DNA from: an uncultured Collinsella sp.
Lineage (GTDB): Bacteria > Actinomycetota > Coriobacteriia > Coriobacteriales > Coriobacteriaceae
Reading direction: 5' to 3'
Length of the DNA stretch: 6,297 bases
Assembly (NCBI GenBank): GCA_902478875.1
Contig: CABSMZ010000114.1
Location: 1 to 6,297 of the forward strand
Shown here: positions 1 to 4,765 of the stretch, piece by piece
Layout of the letters: each line of letters opens with the position of its first letter
Position numbering within the stretch: position 1 is the first letter of the stretch
Notes under the pieces: generated by a model
The model's input: the letters and a program-made list of their open reading frames with translations, nothing else
Databases searched by the model: none
Told to the model about the DNA's origin: nothing
Program-made: the position numbers and the translations under genes

Positions 1-365
1 CTTATGTGGAGCGCATTAAGAGCGAGGGGCGCCACGTTGCCATGGTGGGCGACGGCGTCAACGATTCGCCGGCGCTCGGTTTGGCCGACGTGGGCTTGGC
101 GATGGGTGGCGGAAGCGACATCGCCAAGGAGGTCGCCGATATCATCCTGACCGATACGGATCTGGCCGCGATCGTGCGCCTGCGCCGTATGAGCCAGGGG
201 CTTATCGACCGTCTGACGAGTTCGTATTCCAAGGTGATGCTCACCAACTCGGCGCTGCTGGCGCTCGGCATTACCGGCACGATTACGCCGCAGGCGTCGT
301 CGCTGCTGCACAACGGCTCAACGATCGCCTACAGTCTGAGCAACGCAAAGGCGTACCTGCGTTAG
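1..365 (+). CDS. P1B-type heavy-metal ATPase, C-terminal fragment
   Basis: Partial gene that enters from the left edge already in frame (codon phase starts at base 3), so about the last 120 residues are seen. The fragment carries the P-type ATPase hinge motif GDGVNDSPAL (with the Mg-binding aspartates), then GLAMGGGSDIAKEVADIIL typical of the HAD-like P domain, and two hydrophobic segments ending in HNGSTIAYSLSNA. The HN-x-ST pattern in the last membrane segment is characteristic of P1B metal pumps (Zn/Cd/Co/Cu exporters such as ZntA, CadA and CopA). The protein would pump a transition metal across the cytoplasmic membrane using ATP. The metal-selective CPC/SPC motif and the phosphorylated DKTGT aspartate lie upstream of the window, so the substrate cannot be decided. 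A stop codon (TAG) at 363-365 is followed closely by an intrinsic terminator. Confidence 0.9.
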   Translation, partial: YVERIKSEGRHVAMVGDGVNDSPALGLADVGLAMGGGSDIAKEVADIILTDTDLAAIVRLRRMSQGLIDRLTSSYSKVMLTNSALLALGITGTITPQASSLLHNGSTIAYSLSNAKAYLR

Positions 366-384
366 CGTTTTCGATTGAGTATAT

Positions 385-437
385 GGCCTGCATTCGGGCG
401 GCACCGCAGCCGCCAGGGTGCAGGCCTTCTTTTGTTT
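385..437 (+). terminator. Intrinsic terminator of the ATPase gene
   Basis: Perfect 8-bp outer stem (GGCCTGCA at 385-392 with TGCAGGCC at 419-426) enclosing a second GC stem (GGCGGC 397-402 with GCCGCC 409-414), followed directly by the T-rich run TTCTTTTGTTT (427-437). It lies 20 bp after the ATPase stop codon and just before the next promoter. Confidence 0.88.
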
Positions 438-464
438 GACGAGATGTTAGCTCGGATATATGCT
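436..464 (+). promoter_or_regulatory. Sigma70-type promoter of the toxin-antitoxin operon
   Basis: TTGACG (436-441) and TATGCT (459-464) are separated by exactly 17 bp. The predicted transcription start near 471 is downstream of the in-frame ATG at 460, which argues against that ATG being the start and for the SD-preceded ATG at 505. Confidence 0.6.
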
Positions 465-491
465 CGTGCTAGCAATGCTAGTAAATGCTGA
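461..491. promoter_or_regulatory. Candidate autoregulatory operator (palindrome and TGCT repeats)
   Basis: CTAGCAATGCTAG (469-481) is an inverted repeat with 6-bp arms CTAGCA/TGCTAG around one central base. It sits within four TGCT-starting hexamers (461, 467, 476 and 486). It covers the predicted transcription start. Ribbon-helix-helix antitoxins of the RelB/DinJ type normally bind palindromes in this position to repress their own operon, so this is the likely binding site of the downstream antitoxin. The link is inferred from position and symmetry only. Confidence 0.45.
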
Positions 492-504
492 AGGTGAGGT
501 TGAG

Positions 505-858
505 ATGGCTACCGTTGGCAGCATGGCACAGGTGAATGTTCGCGTAGATCGCTCGGTTAAAGAGCGCGCCGAGGAAGCACTGCGGCTTTCGGGCGGGTCG
601 CTGCCCGAGCTCATCAAAAAGGTGGTGGCCAAGGTCGCGCAGGGTGGCGGGCAGTGCGAGGAAGTGCTTGCGGCCGTCGACGACCGGCAGCAGGCCGTCG
701 CGCCCGATACTCCGTTCGCCGCGTCGTGGGCAGCGGCAGACCGGCTTTATGCAGATATGGGCATCGCTGCGTCGCCTGTATCCGACGATCGCGATTGGGA
801 CACAATCTATTCCGAAGCCATGGACGAGCGCTATCGCCAAAAGGGGATGATCCTGTGA
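505..858 (+). CDS. RelB/DinJ-like antitoxin
   Basis: 117-aa protein. Residues about 8-46 (AQVNVRVDRSVKERAEEAL, then LSGGSLPELIKKVVAKVAQ) look like the N-terminal ribbon-helix-helix of RelB/DinJ antitoxins: a beta strand with alternating polar residues followed by two helices, used for dimerisation and operator binding. The C-terminal part is acidic and aromatic (DRDWDTIYSEAMDERY), suited to wrapping the partner toxin. ATG 505 is preferred over the in-frame ATG at 460 because AGGTGAGG lies about 5 nt upstream and the predicted promoter overlaps the earlier codon; ATG 523 is another possibility. Its stop codon overlaps the start of the PIN gene (GTGA), so the two are translationally coupled. 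Expected role: neutralise the PIN toxin and repress the operon. DinJ-type antitoxins classically pair with YafQ/RelE toxins, so the PIN partner is a less usual combination. It is longer than classical DinJ (about 86 aa), with the extra length in the middle. Confidence 0.75.
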   Translation: MATVGSMAQVNVRVDRSVKERAEEALRLSGGSLPELIKKVVAKVAQGGGQCEEVLAAVDDRQQAVAPDTPFAASWAAADRLYADMGIAASPVSDDRDWDTIYSEAMDERYRQKGMIL

Positions 859-1370
859 GCGGGGCTCCCCTCAAAATAATGGTGGATGCCAACGTATGGG
901 TCGATTCGTTTTGCGCCGACCATGCCGAGTCGCTTGCCGCACGCGCGTTTATTGGGCAGGCGACGGAGGCGGGGGCATTGCTGTTCTTTCCGGTGCATAT
1001 CGCCAAGGACGTGCTGTACGTTGTCCAACACGAACTGAAGCGCAGCGTTCTTGCCAGCGGGGGAGCGCTCGACGAGGCATCTGCCCGTGCAATTGGCGAT
1101 GCGGCGTTGGTGTTTGTTCGGAACATGACCGAAAACGCCACGGCCGTGGGCGCAGATGCGTCGGACCTTTGGCTGGCCGACAAATACTTAGCGCTCCATC
1201 GCGATTACGAGGACAACTTGGTGCTCGCCGCGTGCAAGCGCGCACAGGTCGATTACTTGGTGACTAACGATCTCAAGCTGCTCGAACATGCCGATCTTGC
1301 AGCGAAGACCCCGCGCCAAATGATGCCGATTCTTGCTTTGGCCGAACGCGGCGGCGCGGCTATCGGTTGA
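855..1370 (+). CDS. PIN-domain toxin (VapC-like ribonuclease)
   Basis: 171-aa protein with the PIN fold signatures: MVDANVWVD near the N terminus (first catalytic Asp, residue 11), FPVHIAKDVLYVVQHEL in the middle, DYEDNLVLAACKRA (acidic pair at 119-120) and the closing YLVTNDLKLLEH (Asp 139). These acidic residues bind the Mg/Mn ions used to cut RNA in VapC-family toxins. The GTG start at 855 overlaps the antitoxin stop by 4 nt; an internal ATG at 879 is in frame just before the first motif but has no better ribosome site. Expected role: a growth-inhibiting endoribonuclease held inactive by the upstream antitoxin; the RNA target cannot be told from sequence. All the expected acidic positions are present, so the toxin looks intact. 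Confidence 0.8.
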   Translation: MSGAPLKIMVDANVWVDSFCADHAESLAARAFIGQATEAGALLFFPVHIAKDVLYVVQHELKRSVLASGGALDEASARAIGDAALVFVRNMTENATAVGADASDLWLADKYLALHRDYEDNLVLAACKRAQVDYLVTNDLKLLEHADLAAKTPRQMMPILALAERGGAAIG

Positions 1371-1382
1371 CGCGAACTGTTT

Positions 1383-1430
1383 GCGGGCCTCTTGGACGAC
1401 GATGCGCCAAGGGACCCGCGTCTGCTATTT
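1383..1430 (+). terminator. Probable terminator between convergent genes
   Basis: 13-step stem with one mismatch and one G-U pair: 1383-1395 (GCGGG, C, CTCTTGG) pairs with 1407-1419 (CCAAGGG, A, CCCGC) around an 11-nt loop. It is followed on the + strand by a poor T tract (TCTGCTATTT). It lies between the PIN gene stop and the end of the convergent gene, so it may serve the toxin-antitoxin operon. The weak T tract lowers confidence. Confidence 0.45.
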
Positions 1431-1863
1431 ACAAAAGCTCGGCCTTAATGGTGGGACTTTCTGCGAGCTGCTCGGCTGCCTTTTCGTCGGAATCGTTTAG
1501 CGCTGCCAGGCTGCGGTAGACCCACTCGTTGACCTGGGTGTTTTTGACGCCTGCGGTCTGCATAAGGGCGCCTACCTCGCGGATTACTGCGAACAGATCG
1601 GCTTTGGGACCCGCGAGCTCGACTTCGATGCCGTGGTAGGCGGCCACGCCGCGGTTCTCGCTCACGTGGTCGATAAAGCCCTCAACGGTCTCAAGCTGCT
1701 GGGCGAGAGCTACATTATCGTCGGCGTCCAGCGCAACAAGGGCGTTCGATACCGTGAGGGCGGGATGTCCGCAGGGAACAAAGCCCTCGATGACATCCAT
1801 AGCTTCGGTAATGGTTGAGCCCAGGCCTGCGAGGGCATTGACGAGTTGCTGCTTGGTATCCAT
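1429..1863 (-). CDS. Conserved-looking helical protein of unknown function
   Basis: 144-aa, mostly acidic, soluble protein (begins MDTKQQLVNALAGLGSTITE) that I do not recognise as a member of a named family. It shows no signal peptide or membrane segment, and its pattern of Leu/Ala/Val with charged residues suggests an all-helical fold. The start is well supported: AAAGGA lies about 6 nt before the ATG, and no other gene competes on either strand. A segment around CGHPALTV contains the only Cys, next to a His, but there is no metal-site pattern. It is transcribed away from the tmRNA and converges with the toxin-antitoxin operon, so it is probably a single-gene unit. Codon use matches the host genes rather than the prophage side. 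No function is proposed. Confidence 0.75.
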   Translation of the reverse strand: MDTKQQLVNALAGLGSTITEAMDVIEGFVPCGHPALTVSNALVALDADDNVALAQQLETVEGFIDHVSENRGVAAYHGIEVELAGPKADLFAVIREVGALMQTAGVKNTQVNEWVYRSLAALNDSDEKAAEQLAESPTIKAELL

Positions 1864-1899
1864 AACGGTCCTTTCGACGGGTCAATTTTGCTTGGCGAA

Positions 1900-1928
1900 A
1901 ATATACGTGACGAGATCGGTAGCAAAAG
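1900..1928 (-). promoter_or_regulatory. Possible promoter of the 144-aa protein gene
   Basis: On the - strand TATATT (1905-1900) is a good -10 box, giving a leader of about 30 nt before the ATG at 1863. The -35 region is only T-rich (CTTTTG about 17 bp upstream), so this is a weak call. The remaining 1864-2100 gap otherwise holds only the proposed tmRNA promoter and two short hairpins. Confidence 0.3.
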
Positions 1929-1975
1929 TGCGAAGTACGGCGCACATTGGGGTCTTCACAGCTCGTGCATAGAAC

Positions 1976-2004
1976 AGCTGTCCGCTTTCAGAACGTGGTA
2001 AGAT
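1976..2004 (+). promoter_or_regulatory. Possible extended -10 promoter for tmRNA
   Basis: TGG-TAAGAT at 1996-2004 matches the extended -10 form TGn-TAnnaT, with no convincing -35 hexamer 17 bp upstream. The predicted start near 2011 leaves about 90 nt of 5' leader to be removed by RNase P. The leader contains a perfect GC hairpin (GCGGGG 2017-2022, loop CTCG, CCCCGC 2027-2032) without a T tract. Confidence 0.38.
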
Positions 2005-2192
2005 AACACTTCGCAAGCGGGGCTCGCCCCGCATGTTCCTTGAAAAGTCGACGGGTGTTGGGTGCTCGTGCCCAATGCCATCCAGACTTTCCCGACATTC
2101 GGGGGCGACTGGTTTCGACACGATAGCTCTGAGAGAGGAAGCAAGCCGAGGTCTCCTCGCCTCGTTAAACAGGGGTACCGTCAAATTGAATT

Positions 2193-2234
2193 GACAACAA
2201 CTCTTCTTTTGAGCCTATGGCTCTCGCTGCTTAG
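2193..2234 (+). other. tmRNA proteolysis tag reading frame
   Basis: Reading back from the TAG at 2232-2234 gives DNNSSFEPMALAA, with the ALAA ending recognised by ClpXP-type proteases. The resume codon is taken as GAC 2193 because an in-frame TGA lies two codons upstream (2187-2189); ATT 2190 is the only other candidate. A second in-frame stop is not present, but an out-of-frame TAG follows closely. Confidence 0.85.
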
Positions 2235-2430
2235 TTTATAGCGGCGCGTCAACCCGGTGATTTCCCCGACACCGGCGCGACGTCATTTTAGGGGAATGCT
2301 CCTGCGCACGTAATCGGTATGGCGCAGGCTAAGACCGAACCGGTTAGGACGCCGCGAGCGTGTCGCTGCGCGCAAAGCGTCCGAGACTAAACCAGCGACT
2401 GAGCTTGGAGATGCCAATCAGGGGGCTTTC

Positions 2431-2464
2431 GTGGACCGGAGTTCGATTCTCCGCGCCTCCACCA
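2431..2464. other. Probable prophage attachment site core (tmRNA 3' end)
   Basis: Genes left of this point are host-like, while those right of it form a co-directional phage lysis and tail-end module on the opposite strand. The tmRNA T arm and acceptor are a classical integrase target, and integration normally rebuilds the 3' end. The exact crossover and the matching copy at the far prophage end are outside what can be seen; no integrase is in the window. Short GTTCGT repeats (2493, 2511) and a CGAACAC/GTGTTCG hairpin (2478-2497) lie just outside and could be arm-type sites, which is speculative. Confidence 0.4.
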
Positions 2465-2530
2465 ACTGTTCAGTAGGCGAACACATACGCGTGTTCGTCG
2501 TTAGGCGGGCGTTCGTATTGCTCGTCAGAT

Positions 2531-2566
2531 AGAAAGAAGCCGCTCCATACGGGGCGGCTTCTTTGC
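2531..2566. terminator. Bidirectional terminator between tmRNA and prophage lysis genes
   Basis: Perfect 11-bp stem AAAGAAGCCGC (2533-2543) / GCGGCTTCTTT (2554-2564) with a 10-nt loop. The A-rich and T-rich arms give a U-rich tail in both directions (CTTCTTTGCG on +, CTTCTTTCTA on -). It can end both the tmRNA transcript and the oncoming lysis transcript, whose last stop codon is at 2570. Confidence 0.85.
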
Positions 2567-2569
2567 GTT

Positions 2570-2881
2570 CTAGGCCTGCGGCATGATCTCCTGCTCGCCG
2601 TCCTCGTCGAGGTACGGCATGAGGAACACGCCGCCCTGCTCGGTGGTCAGCAGCAGGTACTCGCGGTTGTGCTCGTCGCACACGATTTCCTGGCCGATGC
2701 CCTCGGGCAGGTCGTATATGGGACCGTCCGTGCGAGCTTGCCTCACGGTCACGTCTTGCGCTCCCATGGCCTGCGACGAGCAGCTGGCGGCGGCCAGGAC
2801 GATGAACAGCAGGACGACCGCCGCGAGGATGGGGCCGCACCCGCCGTTGCGCTCCTCGTCTGCGGGGCTCGGGTACGGCAT
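2570..2881 (-). CDS. Small single-span membrane protein or lipoprotein, last gene of the phage lysis module
   Basis: 103-aa protein: a short N-terminal tail (MPYPSPADEERNGGCG), one hydrophobic segment at about 17-33 (PILAAVVLLFIVLAAAS) and a mainly acidic C-terminal domain of about 70 residues. The segment ends in a Cys (AAASC), resembling a lipobox but lacking the usual Leu at -3, so it may be a lipoprotein or a plain membrane anchor. The gene begins 3 nt after the endolysin stop, with AAGGTGGGA as a modest ribosome site, so it is co-transcribed with it. The position next to holin and endolysin suggests a lysis accessory role, but there is no recognisable spanin signature and I do not know the family. 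The bidirectional terminator follows directly. Confidence 0.72.
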   Translation of the reverse strand: MPYPSPADEERNGGCGPILAAVVLLFIVLAAASCSSQAMGAQDVTVRQARTDGPIYDLPEGIGQEIVCDEHNREYLLLTTEQGGVFLMPYLDEDGEQEIMPQA

Positions 2882-2884
2882 GGC

Positions 2885-3697
2885 CTATCCCACCTTCACC
2901 AGATAGTCGTCGGCCTCTGGCTTGCCCGTGGCCTTGCCCACGGCGATGTAGCGCGTTGCGCCGCTGTAGCCCGTGTATCGGCCCCACACGTAGCCGTCGG
3001 CGATCTTGTACCAGTTATCCAGCGTCACGGTCTCGCCGCTGGAATAGTGCGCCACCTCGGTGCCGCCCAGGCCGGGGGCGTCGCGCACGCGCAGGTAGTC
3101 CACAGTGCAGCGGTAGGTGCCGCCGAAGTTCTCGGTCGTTTCCTGCTGCGCAGGCTGCGGCTGCGGGACGGCTGCGGGGGCGCTTCCAGCAGTGATGCCG
3201 AAGCATTCCAGGTAGATGCGCGCCAGCTCGTCCAGGTTGCCGTTGAACTTCTCGCGGTCGCCGTCGTTGTCGATGAAGCCGTTCTCGCACAGGCGGTAGT
3301 TGATGCCGCGCGCGGCGGCTCGGTTCGGGTTCGCGAGGTCGGAATGGCGCACCAGCTTCTCGGAGCGCCCGGGCATGAACGCCGCCAGCTTGTCGGCCAG
3401 CGCATTGTCGTACTCGTCAGGCTCAAAGCCCTCCTTGATGATGACGTGCGCGCCGTGCGCCGTCGCGATTCCGCTGGCGTCCATGTGCAGCTCCACCACT
3501 GGCGCGTCGGTGCTCAGGCGGTTAAGCCCGCCGTCGGCGTACCAGTTGCGGGACGTATCGCCCAGCTCGACCTCGGAACCGCCCAGTTCCTTGATTCGCT
3601 GGCCCAGGGCGCGAACGCGCTCGGCCTCGGTGCAGCCGCCTGCGCAGCAGCCGGGGTCGCCAGCGCCGTGGCCGCAGATGATGAACAGTTTAGCCAT
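2885..3697 (-). CDS. Phage endolysin: N-acetylmuramoyl-L-alanine amidase (Amidase_3) with SH3-like domain
   Basis: 270-aa lysin. Residues 1-165 form an Amidase_3 (zinc amidase) domain: CGHGAGDPG at 8-16 with His10, TEAE at 23-26, VVELHMDAS at 67-75 with His71, and LCENGFIDND at 136-145 with the catalytic Glu138. These are the zinc ligands and active-site residues of the LytC/CwlM group, which cut the bond between muramic acid and the stem peptide. A Pro/Gln linker (about 174-190) leads to a C-terminal bacterial-SH3-like domain (about 193-255, with YLRVRDAPG and WYKIADGYVWGRY) that should bind the cell wall. No signal peptide is present, so release depends on the upstream holin. It starts 3 nt after the holin stop with AAGGAG as ribosome site. 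The domain order and neighbours indicate a phage endolysin rather than a host autolysin. Confidence 0.93.
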   Translation of the reverse strand: MAKLFIICGHGAGDPGCCAGGCTEAERVRALGQRIKELGGSEVELGDTSRNWYADGGLNRLSTDAPVVELHMDASGIATAHGAHVIIKEGFEPDEYDNALADKLAAFMPGRSEKLVRHSDLANPNRAAARGINYRLCENGFIDNDGDREKFNGNLDELARIYLECFGITAGSAPAAVPQPQPAQQETTENFGGTYRCTVDYLRVRDAPGLGGTEVAHYSSGETVTLDNWYKIADGYVWGRYTGYSGATRYIAVGKATGKPEADDYLVKVG

Positions 3698-3700
3698 TGC

Positions 3701-4006
3701 CTACTCCTTCCCGCCTACGGTCACGCCCAACAGGGCGTCGAGCCACTTGGATGTGATGCCTACCGACTTGAACAGCGTGTAGGCCGCCTGCACGCCGCCT
3801 ACCACGGCGAAGGCGCACGTGACCCATGCGCCCGGGTCTGCGGGCACGCCGCCCACGAAGCCGGTCACGACGCCCGCCAGGAGCGAGCAGCCCAGCGCCA
3901 GGATGCGCGCGGCCTTGCCGATCATGGCCTCGGTCTTGATCAGCTGCACCGCGAACGGCACGGCGAAAGACAGCACGATGGCTGCGATTGCTTGCATTTC
4001 TGTCAT
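3701..4006 (-). CDS. Holin-like membrane protein
   Basis: 101-aa hydrophobic protein with three likely membrane segments: about 5-22 (QAIAAIVLSFAVPFAVQL), 33-53 (rich in Ala, Leu, Val, Gly) and 60-79 (AWVTCAFAVVGGVQAAYTLF), ending in a short charged tail. Size, topology and its place directly before the endolysin are those of a phage holin, which forms membrane lesions that let the endolysin reach the wall. The start at 4006 (MTEMQAIAAI) is preferred to an upstream in-frame codon because AAAGGA lies about 7 nt before it and the longer form would overlap the preceding gene. It lies 13 nt after the coiled-coil gene and 3 nt before the endolysin, in one operon. Sequence-level family assignment was not possible by eye. 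Confidence 0.8.
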   Translation of the reverse strand: MTEMQAIAAIVLSFAVPFAVQLIKTEAMIGKAARILALGCSLLAGVVTGFVGGVPADPGAWVTCAFAVVGGVQAAYTLFKSVGITSKWLDALLGVTVGGKE

Positions 4007-4019
4007 TTCGGATTCCTTT

Positions 4020-4433
4020 CTATCGAGCCGATTCCTTGTAGAGCAGGTCAACGCGGTCGGCGATGTGGTCGACCTTCGCCGCCATGCCCTGGCTGCGCGC
4101 CTGGCTGTTCGCCAGGTCGGCGTGCAGCACCTCGTTGGAGGTCACGACGGACTCCATGAGCGCCTTCATAGCCTCCATCAGCGCGTTGCTGCGCTCCATC
4201 TGCGCGGCGATGCGGCCCTCCATCTGGCTGCGCTCGCGGTCGCGCTGCGCCCGCTCGTTCACCTCGTCCTGCTTTCGCTCCTCGCGCTTGAGGTCGATGT
4301 TCGCCTTGCGCTCGTTCTGGGCCTTGAACTCTTCGAGGAACTGCTTGCCGAAGTACAGGACCACTAGGACGAGCAGCGCGCCGAAAAGCGACCCGGGGCC
4401 GTACGGCGCGAAGATTTCCAGCACGTCGGTCAT
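4020..4433 (-). CDS. Membrane-anchored coiled-coil protein of the phage lysis module
   Basis: 137-aa protein. A short N terminus (MTDVLEIFAPYGPG) precedes one membrane segment at about 15-29 (SLFGALLVLVVLYFG). After it comes a long, highly charged helix (about 31-80, rich in Glu, Lys, Arg and Gln, no Pro) and a second amphipathic region to the end with Met/Leu heptads (MEAMKALMESVV) and a closing VDHIADRVDLLYKE. This predicts an N-terminal anchor with a cytoplasmic or external coiled coil. XhlA-type lysis proteins also combine a coiled coil and one membrane span, but with the span at the C terminus, so this is the opposite order. The start is fixed by a near-perfect AGGAGGTGAG (4450-4441) 7 nt before ATG 4433; a longer reading frame upstream runs through the terminator and is not credible. 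It is the first gene after that terminator and leads the holin-endolysin group. Confidence 0.78.
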   Translation of the reverse strand: MTDVLEIFAPYGPGSLFGALLVLVVLYFGKQFLEEFKAQNERKANIDLKREERKQDEVNERAQRDRERSQMEGRIAAQMERSNALMEAMKALMESVVTSNEVLHADLANSQARSQGMAAKVDHIADRVDLLYKESAR

Positions 4434-4452
4434 TCGTTTTCTCACCTCCTCG

Positions 4453-4468
4453 AATCGCTGCCGCGATT
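4453..4468 (-). promoter_or_regulatory. Small hairpin next to the ribosome site of the coiled-coil gene
   Basis: AATCGC (4453-4458) and GCGATT (4463-4468) form a 6-bp stem with a 4-nt loop, ending 2 nt from the strong SD (4441-4450). No promoter was recognised between the upstream terminator and this gene. The hairpin might affect lysis-gene translation or mRNA stability; this is speculative. Confidence 0.25.
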
Positions 4469-4484
4469 GTCCGCGAGGTGTCGC

Positions 4485-4517
4485 CGGGCAAAAGAAAAGC
4501 GCCCCCGAAGGGGCGCT
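4485..4517 (-). terminator. Intrinsic terminator between the RT/tail module and the lysis module
   Basis: On the - strand an 8-bp stem AGCGCCCC/GGGGCGCT (4517-4510 with 4505-4498) is capped by a C-UUCG-G tetraloop and followed by TTTCTTTTGC (4497-4488). It begins 2 nt after the stop codon of the 81-aa gene. It should stop most transcripts from the RT side before the lysis genes. Confidence 0.9.
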
Positions 4518-4519
4518 CG

Positions 4520-4765
4520 CTACTCCTGCGGCGCTTCCGGCTGGTCGGGCTCCATGGCTTCCAGCTCGTTGATGCGGTCGCGCCACGTCAGGCGCTGCGA
4601 GATGACCTCGGCCACCTCCTTGGCAGCTGCGGCGATGGCCGAGAGCAGGTCGGTGATGGACGATGCGGAGAAGATGCGCTCCACCGCCTTCATGACCTTG
4701 TAGTCGCTCTGCTCAAGCTGCTGTTTGTAGCCGTTGATCTCCCCGGCGATTTCCTGTTCCGTCAT
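4520..4765 (-). CDS. Small phage protein of unknown role, downstream of the RT
   Basis: 81-aa acidic helical protein (begins MTEQEIAGEINGYKQQLEQSD). The pattern of an N-terminal helix with NGYKQQLEQSDYKVMKAVE, a middle Ala-rich segment (LLSAIAAAAKEV) and a late QRLTWRDRINELEAME resembles small proteins often found just after tail-fibre genes in phages of Gram-positive bacteria, but I cannot name the family. There is no membrane segment. The start is well supported by GGAAGGAGC about 6 nt upstream. The first 53 nt overlap the annotated end of the RT gene in another frame. It occupies the slot near the RT where some diversity-generating retroelements keep an Avd gene, but it is acidic and shorter than the basic, roughly 120-aa Avd proteins, so that identity is not supported. 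Confidence 0.75.
   Translation of the reverse strand: MTEQEIAGEINGYKQQLEQSDYKVMKAVERIFSASSITDLLSAIAAAAKEVAEVISQRLTWRDRINELEAMEPDQPEAPQE

Larger units (their letters stand above)
2101..2464 (+). ncRNA. ssrA: tmRNA (transfer-messenger RNA)
   Basis: 364-nt tmRNA gene. The 5' end (GGGGGCGACTGGTTTCGACA) and the 3' end form the tRNA-like domain: GGGGGCG (2101-2107) pairs with CGCCTCC (2454-2460) with one G-U, followed by the discriminator A and an encoded CCA. The T arm is present, with CGGAG and CTCCG around TTCGATT. The internal reading frame (2193-2234) encodes the degradation tag. tmRNA with SmpB rescues ribosomes stalled on broken messages and tags the products for proteolysis. It is the ordinary one-piece form, not a permuted one. 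The 3' half is also a common target for phage integrases, and the sequence to its right has prophage character. Confidence 0.97.

Noticed and set aside
436..491. CRISPR-like or tandem repeat array from the TGCT hexamers
   Set aside because: Only four irregularly spaced 6-bp units over 31 bp; an operator is a simpler reading.
2017..2032. GC hairpin upstream of tmRNA as a terminator
   Set aside because: There is no T tract on either side; it is more likely part of the tmRNA precursor leader or a chance structure.
2669..4159. Long + strand open frame of 496 codons across the lysis genes
   Set aside because: It is a GC-rich shadow of the amidase, holin and small membrane protein genes, which have motifs, ribosome sites and tight spacing on the - strand; its own sequence is low-complexity Ala/Arg/Val.
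4434..4586. Longer start for the coiled-coil protein (to 4586)
   Set aside because: The extension crosses the intrinsic terminator and the end of the previous gene, while ATG 4433 has a near-perfect ribosome site.
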